Source of the DNA: Gordonia alkanivorans NBRC 16433
Lineage (GTDB): Bacteria > Actinomycetota > Actinomycetes > Mycobacteriales > Mycobacteriaceae
Reading direction: 5' to 3'
NCBI RefSeq assembly: GCF_000225505.1
Contig: NZ_BACI01000061.1
Coordinates: 1-62,300 of the forward strand
Length of the DNA: 62,300 bases
Within the stretch, counting starts at the first letter, position 1. Every line of letters starts with the position of its first letter. A program made the position numbers and the translations under genes. A model generated the notes under the pieces. That model saw only the letters and a list, made by a program, of their open reading frames with translations. It made no database searches and had not been told where the DNA came from. Below are positions 41,556-50,671 of the stretch, one piece after another.

Positions 41556-42460
41556 CCGGGGACGTGCTCGGTCGATTGCGGTGGTCGGGCACCGCGCGGC
41601 GGGCGGGGTACGAACAGCGATACCCGGTCGACGACATCGGCGTAACCGGGACGTCGAGACAGGCTGCGCTGCTCCATCATCGGAATGCTGGCGCCGAGGA
41701 ACATCGCCAGCATCACCACGACACCCAGGAGCAACCACCACCAGTCAGAGGGTGATGCGGCGATGCCGAACAAGGCCATCGCAACCCAGAAGGAGAACTC
41801 GCCGAAGTAGTTCGGGTGTCGGGACCACGACCACACACCGGTGTCCAGGACCGCTCCCGGTGTGCGTTGTGCCGTGAAACGACGCAACTGGGCGTCGGCG
41901 GCCGATTCGAGGCCGATGGCGGCGAACCCCACGGCCGCGGCCAGTGCGGTCAGCCAGACGATCGTCGAATCCGAATGGGTCACCGCGACATACACCGGGA
42001 CCATGCCCAGGAACACCTGGATGGTGGGAATGACGTGGATGGCGAACAGGTCGACGACGATCGCGGCACCACCGGCGCGCTGCTTGAGCAGTCCGTACCG
42101 CCAGTCCTCGTGGTCCAGACCCGGCCACCCGGTCGCCCAGTTGGCGGTCAGCCTGATCGCCCAGATCCCGACGACGACGGCGATGACCCAGCAGTGCACG
42201 GCATCGACGCCGACATCGCCTGCAGCCCACCAGTACACGAGCAGCACGGGCGGAATGACGCTCCAGTAGGCGTCGTACATGCTCGAGTTCGAGTACCAGC
42301 GGCTGAAGCCGAAGATCACAAGAGTCGCCCAGAGGTCGGCGACGAGGGTGTCGAGCCACAGATGACCGGTGTCGGGTCCCGACCACAGCCACGCGGCGGC
42401 GACCCCCAGTGCCACCACGTAGGCGATGACAACACGCACGAACGACGCTGTCCGGCTCAC
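41552..42460 (-). CDS. DUF1295-family membrane protein (ICMT/steroid reductase-like)
   Basis: A 302-residue membrane protein with about 8 hydrophobic segments and the C-terminal signature WSRHPNYFGEFSFW, typical of DUF1295 and related isoprenylcysteine-methyltransferase or steroid 5-alpha-reductase-like folds. An enzymatic role on a lipid substrate, using NADPH or SAM, is likely. Coupled to the flavoprotein gene, which may supply electrons; inference. Confidence 0.85.
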   Translation of the reverse strand: MSRTASFVRVVIAYVVALGVAAAWLWSGPDTGHLWLDTLVADLWATLVIFGFSRWYSNSSMYDAYWSVIPPVLLVYWWAAGDVGVDAVHCWVIAVVVGIWAIRLTANWATGWPGLDHEDWRYGLLKQRAGGAAIVVDLFAIHVIPTIQVFLGMVPVYVAVTHSDSTIVWLTALAAAVGFAAIGLESAADAQLRRFTAQRTPGAVLDTGVWSWSRHPNYFGEFSFWVAMALFGIAASPSDWWWLLLGVVVMLAMFLGASIPMMEQRSLSRRPGYADVVDRVSLFVPRPPRGARPPQSTEHVPG

Positions 42461-42486
42461 GGTGTCTCGTCCCTACCGTCGGCGGA

Positions 42487-42963
42487 TCACAGTTGTTTCT
42501 CGATGGACCCGACCAGTTTCTCGGGTTTGGTGGCCGGTGCGAATCGTTCGACGACGACACCGTCGCGATTGACCAGGAACTTGGTGAAGTTCCACTTGAT
42601 CCGCCCGCCGAACACCCCCGACTTCTGCGTGCGCAGCCACTCGAAGAGAGGGTGGGCGTCGGGTCCGTTCACGTCGACCTTCGCAAACATCGGGAACGTG
42701 ACGTCGTAGGTCAGCGAGCAGAAGTTCTTGATCTCTTCTTCGTTGCCGGGCTCCTGATGGGCGAACTGGTCGCACGGGAAGCCGAGGACCCGCAATCCCT
42801 GATCCTGGTAGTCGCGATGCAGCGTCTCGAGCCCTTGGTATTGCGGCGTGAAGCCGCACTTCGACGCGGTGTTCACGATCAGCAATGGGTCGCCCCGGAA
42901 CGTCGAGAGGTCGACGGGGTTGCCGTCGATCCCGGTCGCGGTGAAGTCATACGCGGAAGTCAT
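42487..42963 (-). CDS. Glutathione peroxidase-family thiol peroxidase
   Basis: A 158-residue peroxidase: NTASKCGFTPQY carries the peroxidatic Cys36, FPCDQFAHQEP the likely resolving Cys64 region, and KWNFTKFL the conserved Trp-Asn pair of the catalytic tetrad. In actinobacteria lacking glutathione it is expected to use thioredoxin. Cys rather than selenocysteine is used. ATG at 42963. Confidence 0.92.
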   Translation of the reverse strand: MTSAYDFTATGIDGNPVDLSTFRGDPLLIVNTASKCGFTPQYQGLETLHRDYQDQGLRVLGFPCDQFAHQEPGNEEEIKNFCSLTYDVTFPMFAKVDVNGPDAHPLFEWLRTQKSGVFGGRIKWNFTKFLVNRDGVVVERFAPATKPEKLVGSIEKQL

Positions 42964-43029
42964 GTCGCCACGCTACTTCCGGTCGGCCCAGAACAGCACG
43001 CATTGAACCGAACCCGCAGGCTACGAGCG

Positions 43030-43746
43030 TCAGTCGCCGAATCGTTCGGTACGGATCCGGGCTGGGTCGTGGCCGGCGTCGACCATCCACGTCGCACAGC
43101 CCTCGACGAACCTGTTCGGTCCGCAGATGTAGACGGTCGGCGACTTCGACGGGTTCATGGTGAGCGCGGCCAGCTCTTCCGAGTCGAGGCGCCCTGCTGG
43201 TCTCTGCGAACCTGCGGGTGCGACGCGTGTATGGACCAGATGGAGATCCATGCGGCGGTGCTCCAGGAGCTGCCGGATCTCGTCGCGGTAGTAGACGCGT
43301 TCGGGGCTGCGCACCGAGTAGACCAGGGAGAAGGGCGTGAGCGGTGCGTCGACCTCGCGGCTCCGGATCATCGACATGAGTGGCGCGACCCCGGATCCGC
43401 CGCCGATCAGCTGCACCGGGCGGTCGTCGCCGGAGGCCCAGGTGAAGTACCAGCCGTGTGGGCCGCTGATCTCCAGCGGGTCGCCGACCTCCACGACGTC
43501 GACCAGGTAGGGGGACACCTCGCCGTCGTCGAGACGTTCGACGGTGACCTCGATCGATCGGGTCTCCCGGGCGTCCGACACCGAGTAGGTGCGGGCGGTG
43601 GAGTAGCCGTCCTCTGCGGTGAGTCGGATGTCGACATGCTGGCCGGGTAGCACGAGGACGGGTTCGGGGAGAGCCAGCCGCAGGGTGCGTGCGGACGGGG
43701 TGATGTCGACGACGGAGGTGACCGTGGTGAGCAGCCAATCGGTCAC
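43030..43746 (-). CDS. Ferredoxin-reductase-like FAD-binding oxidoreductase
   Basis: A 238-residue FNR-type flavoprotein: FAD motif ARTYSVSDA (RxYS), IGGGSGVAPLMSMIRS for the nicotinamide nucleotide, and the C-terminal YICGPNRFVEG. No 2Fe-2S ferredoxin domain is attached. The start overlaps the stop of the molybdoenzyme gene by 4 bases, which argues that it is the electron-transfer partner of that enzyme. Confidence 0.88.
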   Translation of the reverse strand: MTDWLLTTVTSVVDITPSARTLRLALPEPVLVLPGQHVDIRLTAEDGYSTARTYSVSDARETRSIEVTVERLDDGEVSPYLVDVVEVGDPLEISGPHGWYFTWASGDDRPVQLIGGGSGVAPLMSMIRSREVDAPLTPFSLVYSVRSPERVYYRDEIRQLLEHRRMDLHLVHTRVAPAGSQRPAGRLDSEELAALTMNPSKSPTVYICGPNRFVEGCATWMVDAGHDPARIRTERFGD

Positions 43747-44339
43747 GAGTACCGCTGCTCACGCCAGGGGTCGCCGTACATGTGATACCCGCGTTCCTCC
43801 CAGAAACCCGGCGTGTCGTCGGGCATGAACCGAAGGCGCCGAACCCATTTCGCGCTCTTCCAGAAATACAGGTGGGGGACCAGAAGCCGGGCGGGCCCGC
43901 CGTGTTCGGGTGCCAGGGGCTCGCCGTCGTAGGTGTCGGCGATCCAGCCCTGTCCGCCGGTCAGGTCGGCGAGCGGGACGTTGGTGGTGTACCCGCCGTG
44001 GCAATGCGCCATGACGTACGGTGCCGGTTCGAAGGGCAGCGCACCGACCAGGGTGTCGAAGGAAACCCCGCGCCAGCGCGTCGCGAACTTCGACCACCTT
44101 GTGACGCAATGGATGTCGGTCGTGATCTCCTCGTGGGACAGCGCCTGGAACTGTTCCCAGGTGAACGTCGTCGCACGGTGTTCGGCGGACTGCACGGCGA
44201 GCGACCATTTGTCCAGGGGCACCGATGGAGTGGGCTCGGCCGACAACACCGGGAAATCGAGGGTCGTGTACTGGCCCGGTGGAAGGCGGCGGGCATCGCG
44301 GTCGCGGCGGCCCACGAAGCCTCGGTTGACGATCGCCAT
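43743..44339 (-). CDS. Sulfite-oxidase-like molybdopterin-dependent oxidoreductase
   Basis: A 198-residue single-domain protein of the sulfite oxidase/YedY-type molybdopterin family. DIHCVTRWSKFATRW contains the Cys that ligates molybdenum, and MAHCHGGYTTNVPL and GGPARLLVPHLYFWKSAKW are conserved. No Tat signal is seen, so it acts in the cytosol. ATG at 44339. Pairs with the downstream FAD protein. Confidence 0.88.
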   Translation of the reverse strand: MAIVNRGFVGRRDRDARRLPPGQYTTLDFPVLSAEPTPSVPLDKWSLAVQSAEHRATTFTWEQFQALSHEEITTDIHCVTRWSKFATRWRGVSFDTLVGALPFEPAPYVMAHCHGGYTTNVPLADLTGGQGWIADTYDGEPLAPEHGGPARLLVPHLYFWKSAKWVRRLRFMPDDTPGFWEERGYHMYGDPWREQRYS

Positions 44340-44420
44340 GGTCGCGGAGTCTACGCGCAGCTGAACGGGACGGCTGTGTGGCGAGGTTTGGCGGAACATC
44401 GACCGTGGGCATTCCGGGAC

Positions 44421-44624
44421 ATGGCGATCAACAAGAACGACACCGTCCGCTGGAACACCTCGCAGGGTCAGACCGAGGGGACCGCGGAGGAGAAGCGAAC
44501 CAAGGAGTTCACGTTCGAGGGGCAGAAATTCAAAGCCAGTGAGGACGAACCCTATTGGATCGTGAAGTCGTCGAAGACGGGCGCCAAGGCAGCCCACAAG
44601 GAGTCGTCATTGAGCAAGAAGTAG
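44421..44624 (+). CDS. DUF2945 (hypervirulence-associated TUDOR-like) protein
   Basis: A 67-residue basic protein: NKNDTVRWNTSQGQTEGTAE and EPYWIVKSSKTGAKAAHK match the DUF2945/HVA1 small-domain family with a TUDOR-like beta fold. ATG at 44421; a longer frame upstream is the antisense of the molybdoenzyme. Function unknown. Divergent from the molybdoenzyme gene. Confidence 0.8.
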   Translation: MAINKNDTVRWNTSQGQTEGTAEEKRTKEFTFEGQKFKASEDEPYWIVKSSKTGAKAAHKESSLSKK

Positions 44625-44735
44625 ACGGTGCGATACCGCCGAACGTGCGGTTTAGCGGCAGTCGCTCACGTTTCGGGCCTACCTCACCGGCTGCTGTGCA
44701 ACGCTTATGGCGATCGCCGAATCTGGAGGTTTGCC

Positions 44736-45698
44736 ATGCCCACCGGAGTATCCGACGCCACCGGGCGGCCACCTGCTGATCTCGCCGTCGACGTCCGTAA
44801 GCTGCACAAGTCCTTCGGCAGTTTCGAGGCCCTTCGCGGACTCGATCTCGAGGTCCGCCGCGGTGAGGTCCACGGGTTCCTCGGCCCCAACGGTGCCGGC
44901 AAGTCGACGACGATCCGCGTCCTCCTGGGCTTGCTGCGTGCCAACGCGGGTGAGGTGCGACTGCTCGGCGGGGATCCGTGGCGCGACGTCGTCGAACTGC
45001 ATCGCCGACTGGCGTATGTGCCCGGCGACGTCTCGCTGTGGCCGTCGATGACCGGCGGCGAGATGATCGATCTCCTCGGTTCGATGCGTGGTGGGCTCGA
45101 TGAGGACCGACGCGCCGACCTCGTCGAACGTTTCGAGCTCGACACCGCCAAGCGTGGCCGCCAGTACTCGAAAGGCAACCGCCAGAAGGTGGCGATCGTC
45201 GCCGCCCTCGCGTCGGACGTCGAACTGCTCATCCTCGACGAGCCGACATCGGGCCTGGACCCGTTGATGGAGAACGTCTTCCAGGAGGTCGTCGGGGAGG
45301 CCAAGGCGCGTGGCACGACCGTCCTGCTGTCGAGTCACATCCTCGCCGAGGTCGAATCCCTCGCCGACCGTGTGAGCATCATCCGCGACGGCGTCATCGT
45401 CGAGACCGGCACGCTGACCGAGCTGCGCGGTCACACCCGGACCGCGGTGCGCGCCGAACTCGACACCGTCCCGGCCGCCGATCGGCTCACCGACTTCCAC
45501 GATGTGGACGTCGACGGTCACCGTCTCAGCGCGACAGTCGATTCCGATCGGATCGGCGCGGCGATGGAGGTGTTGACGGCGAGCGGGCTGCGGTCACTCA
45601 CCGTCGAACCACCTTCTCTCGAGAGTCTGTTCCTGCGGCTCTACGACAGCGACAGTGACGGGGTCCGCGTCTCCGACAACCCGGCGGCAGGGGAGTGA
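44736..45698 (+). CDS. ABC exporter ATPase
   Basis: A 320-residue ATPase of the drug/lipid exporter class: Walker [10 protein letters not shown], signature YSKGNRQ in place of LSGGQ, Walker [14 protein letters not shown]-loop [12 protein letters not shown] at 44736 is 6 bases after TGGAGG. Its stop overlaps the permease start (GTGA), forming a two-gene exporter. Confidence 0.9.
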   Translation: MPTGVSDATGRPPADLAVDVRKLHKSFGSFEALRGLDLEVRRGEVHGFLGPNGAGKSTTIRVLLGLLRANAGEVRLLGGDPWRDVVELHRRLAYVPGDVSLWPSMTGGEMIDLLGSMRGGLDEDRRADLVERFELDTAKRGRQYSKGNRQKVAIVAALASDVELLILDEPTSGLDPLMENVFQEVVGEAKARGTTVLLSSHILAEVESLADRVSIIRDGVIVETGTLTELRGHTRTAVRAELDTVPAADRLTDFHDVDVDGHRLSATVDSDRIGAAMEVLTASGLRSLTVEPPSLESLFLRLYDSDSDGVRVSDNPAAGE

Positions 45699-47299
45699 CC
45701 AGCGCGATGGCGTCTTCCTCGACGGTCGGAACCCGACCACTGCTCCATGCCTCACTCCGTCACGAGGGCCGGTCTTTCGCGCCGTGGATTCTGCTACCCA
45801 CCGCGTTGTCGGTGTCGTCGGTGCTCATCTATCCCTGGTTGTTCTCCGACGCGCTGGAACGTAAGGCGTTCGCGGCCACGATCGGGGCGAATCCGGCTCT
45901 GGGACTGATCTTCGGGCCCGCCTACGACCTGTCGACCACCGACGGGTTCAACGCGTGGCGCAGTCTCGCGCTCGGCGGGTTCATCGCCGCACTGGGCGCG
46001 ATCTTCATCGTCGTCAAAGCCAGCCGCGGCCAAGAGGATTCGGGGCAGGCGGAACTGCTGGCCTCCGGCGTCTCGGGCCGGTCGTCGCGACTCCTGACGG
46101 CCGTGGTCATGGCGGTGATCTGTTCGGCCGCGATCGGCATCGTCTCGTGCGTGCTGACCGGATTGTGCGGAGGAGACTGGGCGTCCTCGGCGTTGCTCGC
46201 CGCCGGGTTCACGGTCTCCGGATGGATGTTCGCTGCCGTCGCCGCGGTCAGTTCGCAGATAGGGGCCGACGCCCGTGCGGCGACGACGATCTCGGTGTCG
46301 TTGCTCGGGATCCTGTTCGTCCTGCGAGGTTTCCTCTTCTCGATCAGCGCACCGGTGTGGACGTCGTGGATCAATCCGCTCGGCTGGATCGAGGAGACCC
46401 GGCCGGCATCGGGCAACCACTGGTGGCCGTTGCTCATCGGCGTCGCGTTCGCGGTCGTCGTCGCGGTCGTCGGTTTCGCATTGCAGTCGTCTCGCGATTT
46501 CGGTCAGGGTCTGATCCCGTCCCGTCCAGGGCCGCCGCGGGGGAGCGCCGGTACACCTCTGAGCCTGGCGATTCGTCTCAACCGCGCACCGATCGTGTCG
46601 TGGGCGGTGGCATTCCTCGGTCTCGGTGTCGTCTTCGGGTATTTCACCCGGTCGGTGAAGGACCTGCTGACGAGCAACCCGGCGATGGCGTCGATCTTCG
46701 CCTCCGGTGCCGCATCCCCGGCCGACCTGATCTCCGCGTTCGTCACCACCATCCTGAGCATCGTCGGCATCATCGTCTCGGTCGCCGGCGTGCAGATCGT
46801 CAACCGCGTGCGTACCGAGGAATTGGATGACCGAGCCGAGCCCGTGCTGGCGACGGCTGTCCACCGGCTCCGGTACCTCGCCACGAATGTCGGTGTCGCA
46901 CTGCTGGCGACGGCGGCGTTCCTGATGATCGCTGGTGTCGTGGTGGGTGTCTTCGCGTCGACCGCGGATATCGGGATCACCTTCGGTGACGCCCTCCTGC
47001 AGGCGGTCGCAACCATCCCGGCAGCGTGGACGGTCATCGCTTTCGCGGTCGCCATACTCGGTGCCCGCCCGGCGGCCCGTCCGGCGATCTGGTTGGGCGT
47101 GCTCGTCTCGTTCGTGATGACGGTGCTTGGCCCCAGTTTCAAACTGCCCGACTGGGCGCTCGGTTTCAGTCCGTTCCACCATGTACCCGACGTCGTCGTC
47201 ACCGACCCCGACGGGTGGGGGCTGGTGTGGATCGGCCTCGTCGCTCTCGGATTTCTTGCGATCGGTTTCGTCGGGTTCCGACGACGCGACATCCCGTGA
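45695..47299 (+). CDS. ABC exporter permease (polyketide-antibiotic exporter-like)
   Basis: A 534-residue membrane protein with 12 predicted helices, two six-helix halves joined near residue 270-285. The layout matches the TetAB/polyketide exporter permeases that pair with single ATPases. GTG at 45695. Export of a toxic hydrophobic compound or lipid is likely. No regulator lies next to it. A very strong hairpin follows. Confidence 0.85.
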   Translation: MTSAMASSSTVGTRPLLHASLRHEGRSFAPWILLPTALSVSSVLIYPWLFSDALERKAFAATIGANPALGLIFGPAYDLSTTDGFNAWRSLALGGFIAALGAIFIVVKASRGQEDSGQAELLASGVSGRSSRLLTAVVMAVICSAAIGIVSCVLTGLCGGDWASSALLAAGFTVSGWMFAAVAAVSSQIGADARAATTISVSLLGILFVLRGFLFSISAPVWTSWINPLGWIEETRPASGNHWWPLLIGVAFAVVVAVVGFALQSSRDFGQGLIPSRPGPPRGSAGTPLSLAIRLNRAPIVSWAVAFLGLGVVFGYFTRSVKDLLTSNPAMASIFASGAASPADLISAFVTTILSIVGIIVSVAGVQIVNRVRTEELDDRAEPVLATAVHRLRYLATNVGVALLATAAFLMIAGVVVGVFASTADIGITFGDALLQAVATIPAAWTVIAFAVAILGARPAARPAIWLGVLVSFVMTVLGPSFKLPDWALGFSPFHHVPDVVVTDPDGWGLVWIGLVALGFLAIGFVGFRRRDIP

Positions 47300-47311
47300 G
47301 GTCGCTCAGAT

Positions 47312-47354
47312 CCGTATGACGTTGAACCCGGAATCCGGGTTCAACGTCATACGG
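47312..47354. terminator. 20-bp perfect hairpin between convergent genes
   Basis: CCGTATGACGTTGAACCCGG, the triplet AAT, and the exact complement form a 20-bp stem with a 3-base loop, 13 bases past the exporter stop and before the LLM gene end. Confidence 0.8.
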
Positions 47355-47398
47355 AAGATTCGGGTGGCCGACTAGTCACGCACGATCGCGCAACGTGA

Positions 47399-48265
47399 TC
47401 AGTTCTGTCCGAGGGCCGCCGCGAGGCGACGCCACTGCTCGCGCGGGAAACCGCGGTGATCCTTCTGCAGGACCTGGACACACACGTGATCGGCGCCGGC
47501 AGATCGGTGCTCGTCGATGCGGGACAGGATCGCCGACTCGTCACCCCAGACGATCAGCGCGTCGAACAGCCGGTCGCTGACCGTGGTGAGGTCCTCGTCG
47601 GTGAAGCCGAGGCGACGAAGGTTGTTGGCGTAGTTCGGCATGGCGAGGTAGCCCGTGAGCCACTTGGTGCCGATCGACTGTGCCTCGTCACGGTCCGCGG
47701 CGAAGATGGCGGTCTGCTCGGGCGCGAGGAGCGGCTCGGTGCCGAGGGTCTCACGGGCGGTCGCGGTGTGGTCCGGCGTCACCAGGTAGGGATGCGCACC
47801 GAGAGTCCGGTCAGCGGCCAGACCGAGCATCTTCGGCCCGAGGGCCGCGAGAACCCGGCTGTCGGCCGGGACCGGCTGCGGCGCCGAATCGAGTCCGTCG
47901 AGGAAGGCGCGAGTGGTCGCGAGCGGCTTCCGGTAGCGACCGGCCTCCTGCGCGTCGATCAGCGGCGCGTGGCTTATGCCCAGCCCGAGCAGGAAGCGTG
48001 AACCGAACTCGTCGGCGAAACTCGCGTGCGCAGCCGCGACGTCGTGCGGCTCGTGCATCCACATGTTGAGGATGCCCGTCGCGACCACGGTCTTCTTGGT
48101 GGCACCGAGCAGGTTGCGCACCGAATCGAGAACCGGGCCACCGACGTCGGGGATCCACAGGGCGGTGAAGCCCAGCTCGTCGAGCTCGGCCGCAGCTTCC
48201 GCGGCCTCCCCGGCGTCTCCGTACCGTAGTGGCGAACTCCAGATTCCTACCCCGTCTAAATTCAT
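47399..48265 (-). CDS. LLM-class (F420-dependent type) oxidoreductase
   Basis: A 288-residue TIM-barrel oxidoreductase of the luciferase-like monooxygenase class; GIWSSPLRYGD opens it, and ELGFTALWIPDVGG and FLLGLGISHAPLI are conserved. Members in mycolic-acid bacteria mostly use coenzyme F420. Substrate unknown. ATG at 48265. Confidence 0.88.
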   Translation of the reverse strand: MNLDGVGIWSSPLRYGDAGEAAEAAAELDELGFTALWIPDVGGPVLDSVRNLLGATKKTVVATGILNMWMHEPHDVAAAHASFADEFGSRFLLGLGISHAPLIDAQEAGRYRKPLATTRAFLDGLDSAPQPVPADSRVLAALGPKMLGLAADRTLGAHPYLVTPDHTATARETLGTEPLLAPEQTAIFAADRDEAQSIGTKWLTGYLAMPNYANNLRRLGFTDEDLTTVSDRLFDALIVWGDESAILSRIDEHRSAGADHVCVQVLQKDHRGFPREQWRRLAAALGQN

Positions 48266-48314
48266 GCTCCCGACACTACCGACGACGTTCGGCGTCGGAG
48301 CTCGAGTACCGGGT

Positions 48315-49205
48315 CTATGTCCCCTTCGATGCTTCGGGCACGGTGGGTGCCAGGCGGGCGTCGAACGCAGCTGTCAGCTGGTGGAAGACCCTGATGCCGA
48401 CCGCGCCGACGACGATGACGACGATCCCGACGGCCGTGCTGAACTCATCGGTGAGCAGCCCTGCGATCCCGATCGCCAGGACGAAGATCGGGATCCAGTC
48501 GAACAGATGGAGCACGCTCTGCGGTTTCTCATCGGTGTCCCATCCCTCACGGGCAGCGGCACGATAGGTGGCGAAGTCGGGATAGAACTCGGTGAAGGCG
48601 ATGGCGAAGACGGTGCCGCCGATCTGGATGATCCAGCCGGTCCAGAAATTGTTCGGATCATCGAGAACGAGGTCACCGACAGCGCCGGAAATCGCGGCCA
48701 CGCCGAAGCCGACGACCCAGGCCCAGGTGATGACGTAGTTGATCCGGAGAAACAGCGGGCTGTCCCAGACCTCTTCGTCGGTGGACTCCCGCGCGTACTG
48801 GAGGGTGAACGGTTGGCGGATCAGGATCGAGCCCAGGGCGAAGGCGACCAACGCGATGTTGGTCATCTCGCCGCCCCACTTCTCCAACCAGTCGATGATG
48901 CTTTCCGAGGCAAAGAGAGCCAGGGCGGCCATCGTCCCGAAGTAGGCGACGTCGAAGACCTCGAGGAGCTTGATCTTCGAGCCGCGCCGGTGCCCGCCCA
49001 CCACGAGGAGCAGTGACAGGACGAATGCCGATGCCGCGGCTTCCTCGAAGCGACCCGGACCGGTGAGCAGCGCCATCAGGATCCATGGCGACATCCCTGC
49101 GAAGGGGGAGTTCAGGAATGCGGTGAGGACGCGCCGCGCCCCCGTCGTCTGCACTGTGCTCACCGTCGGCTGATCGGCCGCCGGTTTGTCCGGCGAGTTG
49201 GTCAT
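48315..49205 (-). CDS. Multi-pass membrane protein, unknown function
   Basis: A 296-residue protein with about 7-8 hydrophobic helices, a short Pro/Thr-rich N-terminal tail and a conserved FYPDFATYRAAAREGWDTDE loop. No catalytic motif recognised. ATG at 49205. Likely an actinobacterial conserved integral membrane protein. Confidence 0.75.
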   Translation of the reverse strand: MTNSPDKPAADQPTVSTVQTTGARRVLTAFLNSPFAGMSPWILMALLTGPGRFEEAAASAFVLSLLLVVGGHRRGSKIKLLEVFDVAYFGTMAALALFASESIIDWLEKWGGEMTNIALVAFALGSILIRQPFTLQYARESTDEEVWDSPLFLRINYVITWAWVVGFGVAAISGAVGDLVLDDPNNFWTGWIIQIGGTVFAIAFTEFYPDFATYRAAAREGWDTDEKPQSVLHLFDWIPIFVLAIGIAGLLTDEFSTAVGIVVIVVGAVGIRVFHQLTAAFDARLAPTVPEASKGT

Positions 49206-49278
49206 GCCTGAATTGTGCGGCTTCGCTGCGGTTTTCCGCAGGAAACTCGGTAGATCCGCGGAACATCGTCGCGCTCGA

Positions 49279-50442
49279 TCAGCTCTGGGGCGCGATCACC
49301 ACCGCCGAATTGTGGCCGCCCATGCCCAGCGAGGTCTTCAGTGTGGGTCCCGCTGCAAGCGGCGTGAGGCCGTCGAGGAGTTGCGGGACACCCTCGGCCA
49401 CCTGCGGTGTCGCCGGGACCTGGCCGCGGTCGTATCCGAGAATCGACGCGGCCAACTCGACCGCACCCGCCGCACCCTGGCAGTGCCCGGCAAGGGGTTT
49501 GACGGAGAACACCTCGCTGTTGGGCAGCATCGTCTCGGCGATTGTCGCCTCGGCGCGGTCACACTGCCGGGTACCGGGACCGTGTGCGTTGAGGTACCGG
49601 ATCTCGTCACCGGCGACACCGGCGGTCGAGAGGGCCTGTTCCACGCAGCCCACCACATTGGTGAGCTGGGGATCGATCGACGTGACGTGATAGGCGTCGT
49701 GGGACATGGCCCCGCCCAACACATCTGCGTAACCGTCGGTCTCGGCGTTGGTCATCGTGAACGCGATGGCCGCTTCGCCGAAGGTGAAGCCCCGGCTGCC
49801 TTCCTGGAACGGACGGCAGGCGTCGAGTGCGTCGGTGTCGGTGATGGCGACGCCGAGTTGAACGAACATCCCGACCACCTCCGGCTTGGCCGACAGATCC
49901 GTTGCGACGACGAGGACGTCGTCGACGAGATCGGCGTCGAGCCACGACTTCGCGGTAACGATCGCCGCCGAACCCGAGGTGCACATCGCCGACACGTTCA
50001 ACGCCGGACCGTGAAAGCCGTACTCCTGCATCAGCAACGACACCGGCGTGGACGGTGTCACCGACAGATACTGCCGACCGGTGTACTGCCCGACGCCGGA
50101 AGTCACCATCGGATACATCTCGAGATCACCGAGCACACACGCATGAACCAAACCGACACGCGAACCCGGGCGCCAACCGCGTTCGGTCGCATCCTCGATG
50201 GCCTCCCGCGCCGCACTTCGCATCGCACGCGCGAAGCGGGTGCTCCCGTCGGCCTGGTCGCCGCCCTCCGGCACGCGCACGATCCACCCCGGACCGCCGT
50301 CGTCTCCGGAACCGAATCCGAAACCCTCGTGCAATGCGGCCGCCGATTTGCCGGAGATGAGGCCACTCCACAGCGCCTCTCGCCCCCAGCCGTATCCGGT
50401 CACGGCCCCCACACCCGAAATAGTCGATCGCTGATTCGTCAT
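49279..50442 (-). CDS. Stand-alone beta-ketoacyl synthase
   Basis: A 387-residue thiolase-fold condensing enzyme. The nucleophile is Cys154 (VSAMCTSG), the catalytic His287 sits in LNAHGPGT, and Lys315/His320 lie in VKPLAGHCQGAAG, so the C-H-H set is complete. It is shorter than FabF or modular PKS ketosynthases, and no ACP, AT or KR gene is adjacent. ATG at 50442 follows GAGGA. It could extend or condense acyl chains for an unusual lipid. Confidence 0.85.
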   Translation of the reverse strand: MTNQRSTISGVGAVTGYGWGREALWSGLISGKSAAALHEGFGFGSGDDGGPGWIVRVPEGGDQADGSTRFARAMRSAAREAIEDATERGWRPGSRVGLVHACVLGDLEMYPMVTSGVGQYTGRQYLSVTPSTPVSLLMQEYGFHGPALNVSAMCTSGSAAIVTAKSWLDADLVDDVLVVATDLSAKPEVVGMFVQLGVAITDTDALDACRPFQEGSRGFTFGEAAIAFTMTNAETDGYADVLGGAMSHDAYHVTSIDPQLTNVVGCVEQALSTAGVAGDEIRYLNAHGPGTRQCDRAEATIAETMLPNSEVFSVKPLAGHCQGAAGAVELAASILGYDRGQVPATPQVAEGVPQLLDGLTPLAAGPTLKTSLGMGGHNSAVVIAPQS

Positions 50443-50671
50443 TGGTGAATCCTCTTCATGGATTTGGAATTGTCGGCAGTTCTGCCAGGTGATCCGACCG
50501 AACGCCACCTCAAGAATCCCCCGGAAAGCGGCATTCGACTCATTTCGCGACGGGCGGGGTCGCCAATTCGACTTTCGCACGACTCGGCGGCGTTTTAGCC
50601 CACCCCGCGCCCCCTTTTTGGGGGATCATGTACACCGGGGGTCGGAACAGGGCGGGGGAGGGACTGACGCA

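Noticed and set aside
44340..44597. Extension of the molybdoenzyme frame upstream to 44597
   Set aside because: It overlaps the divergent DUF2945 gene antisense; ATG at 44339 gives the expected length.
50489..50671. N-terminal extension of the GGDEF-EAL protein
   Set aside because: The first 61 codons are Arg/Gly-rich without a domain, and GTG at 50672 has a strong ribosome site.
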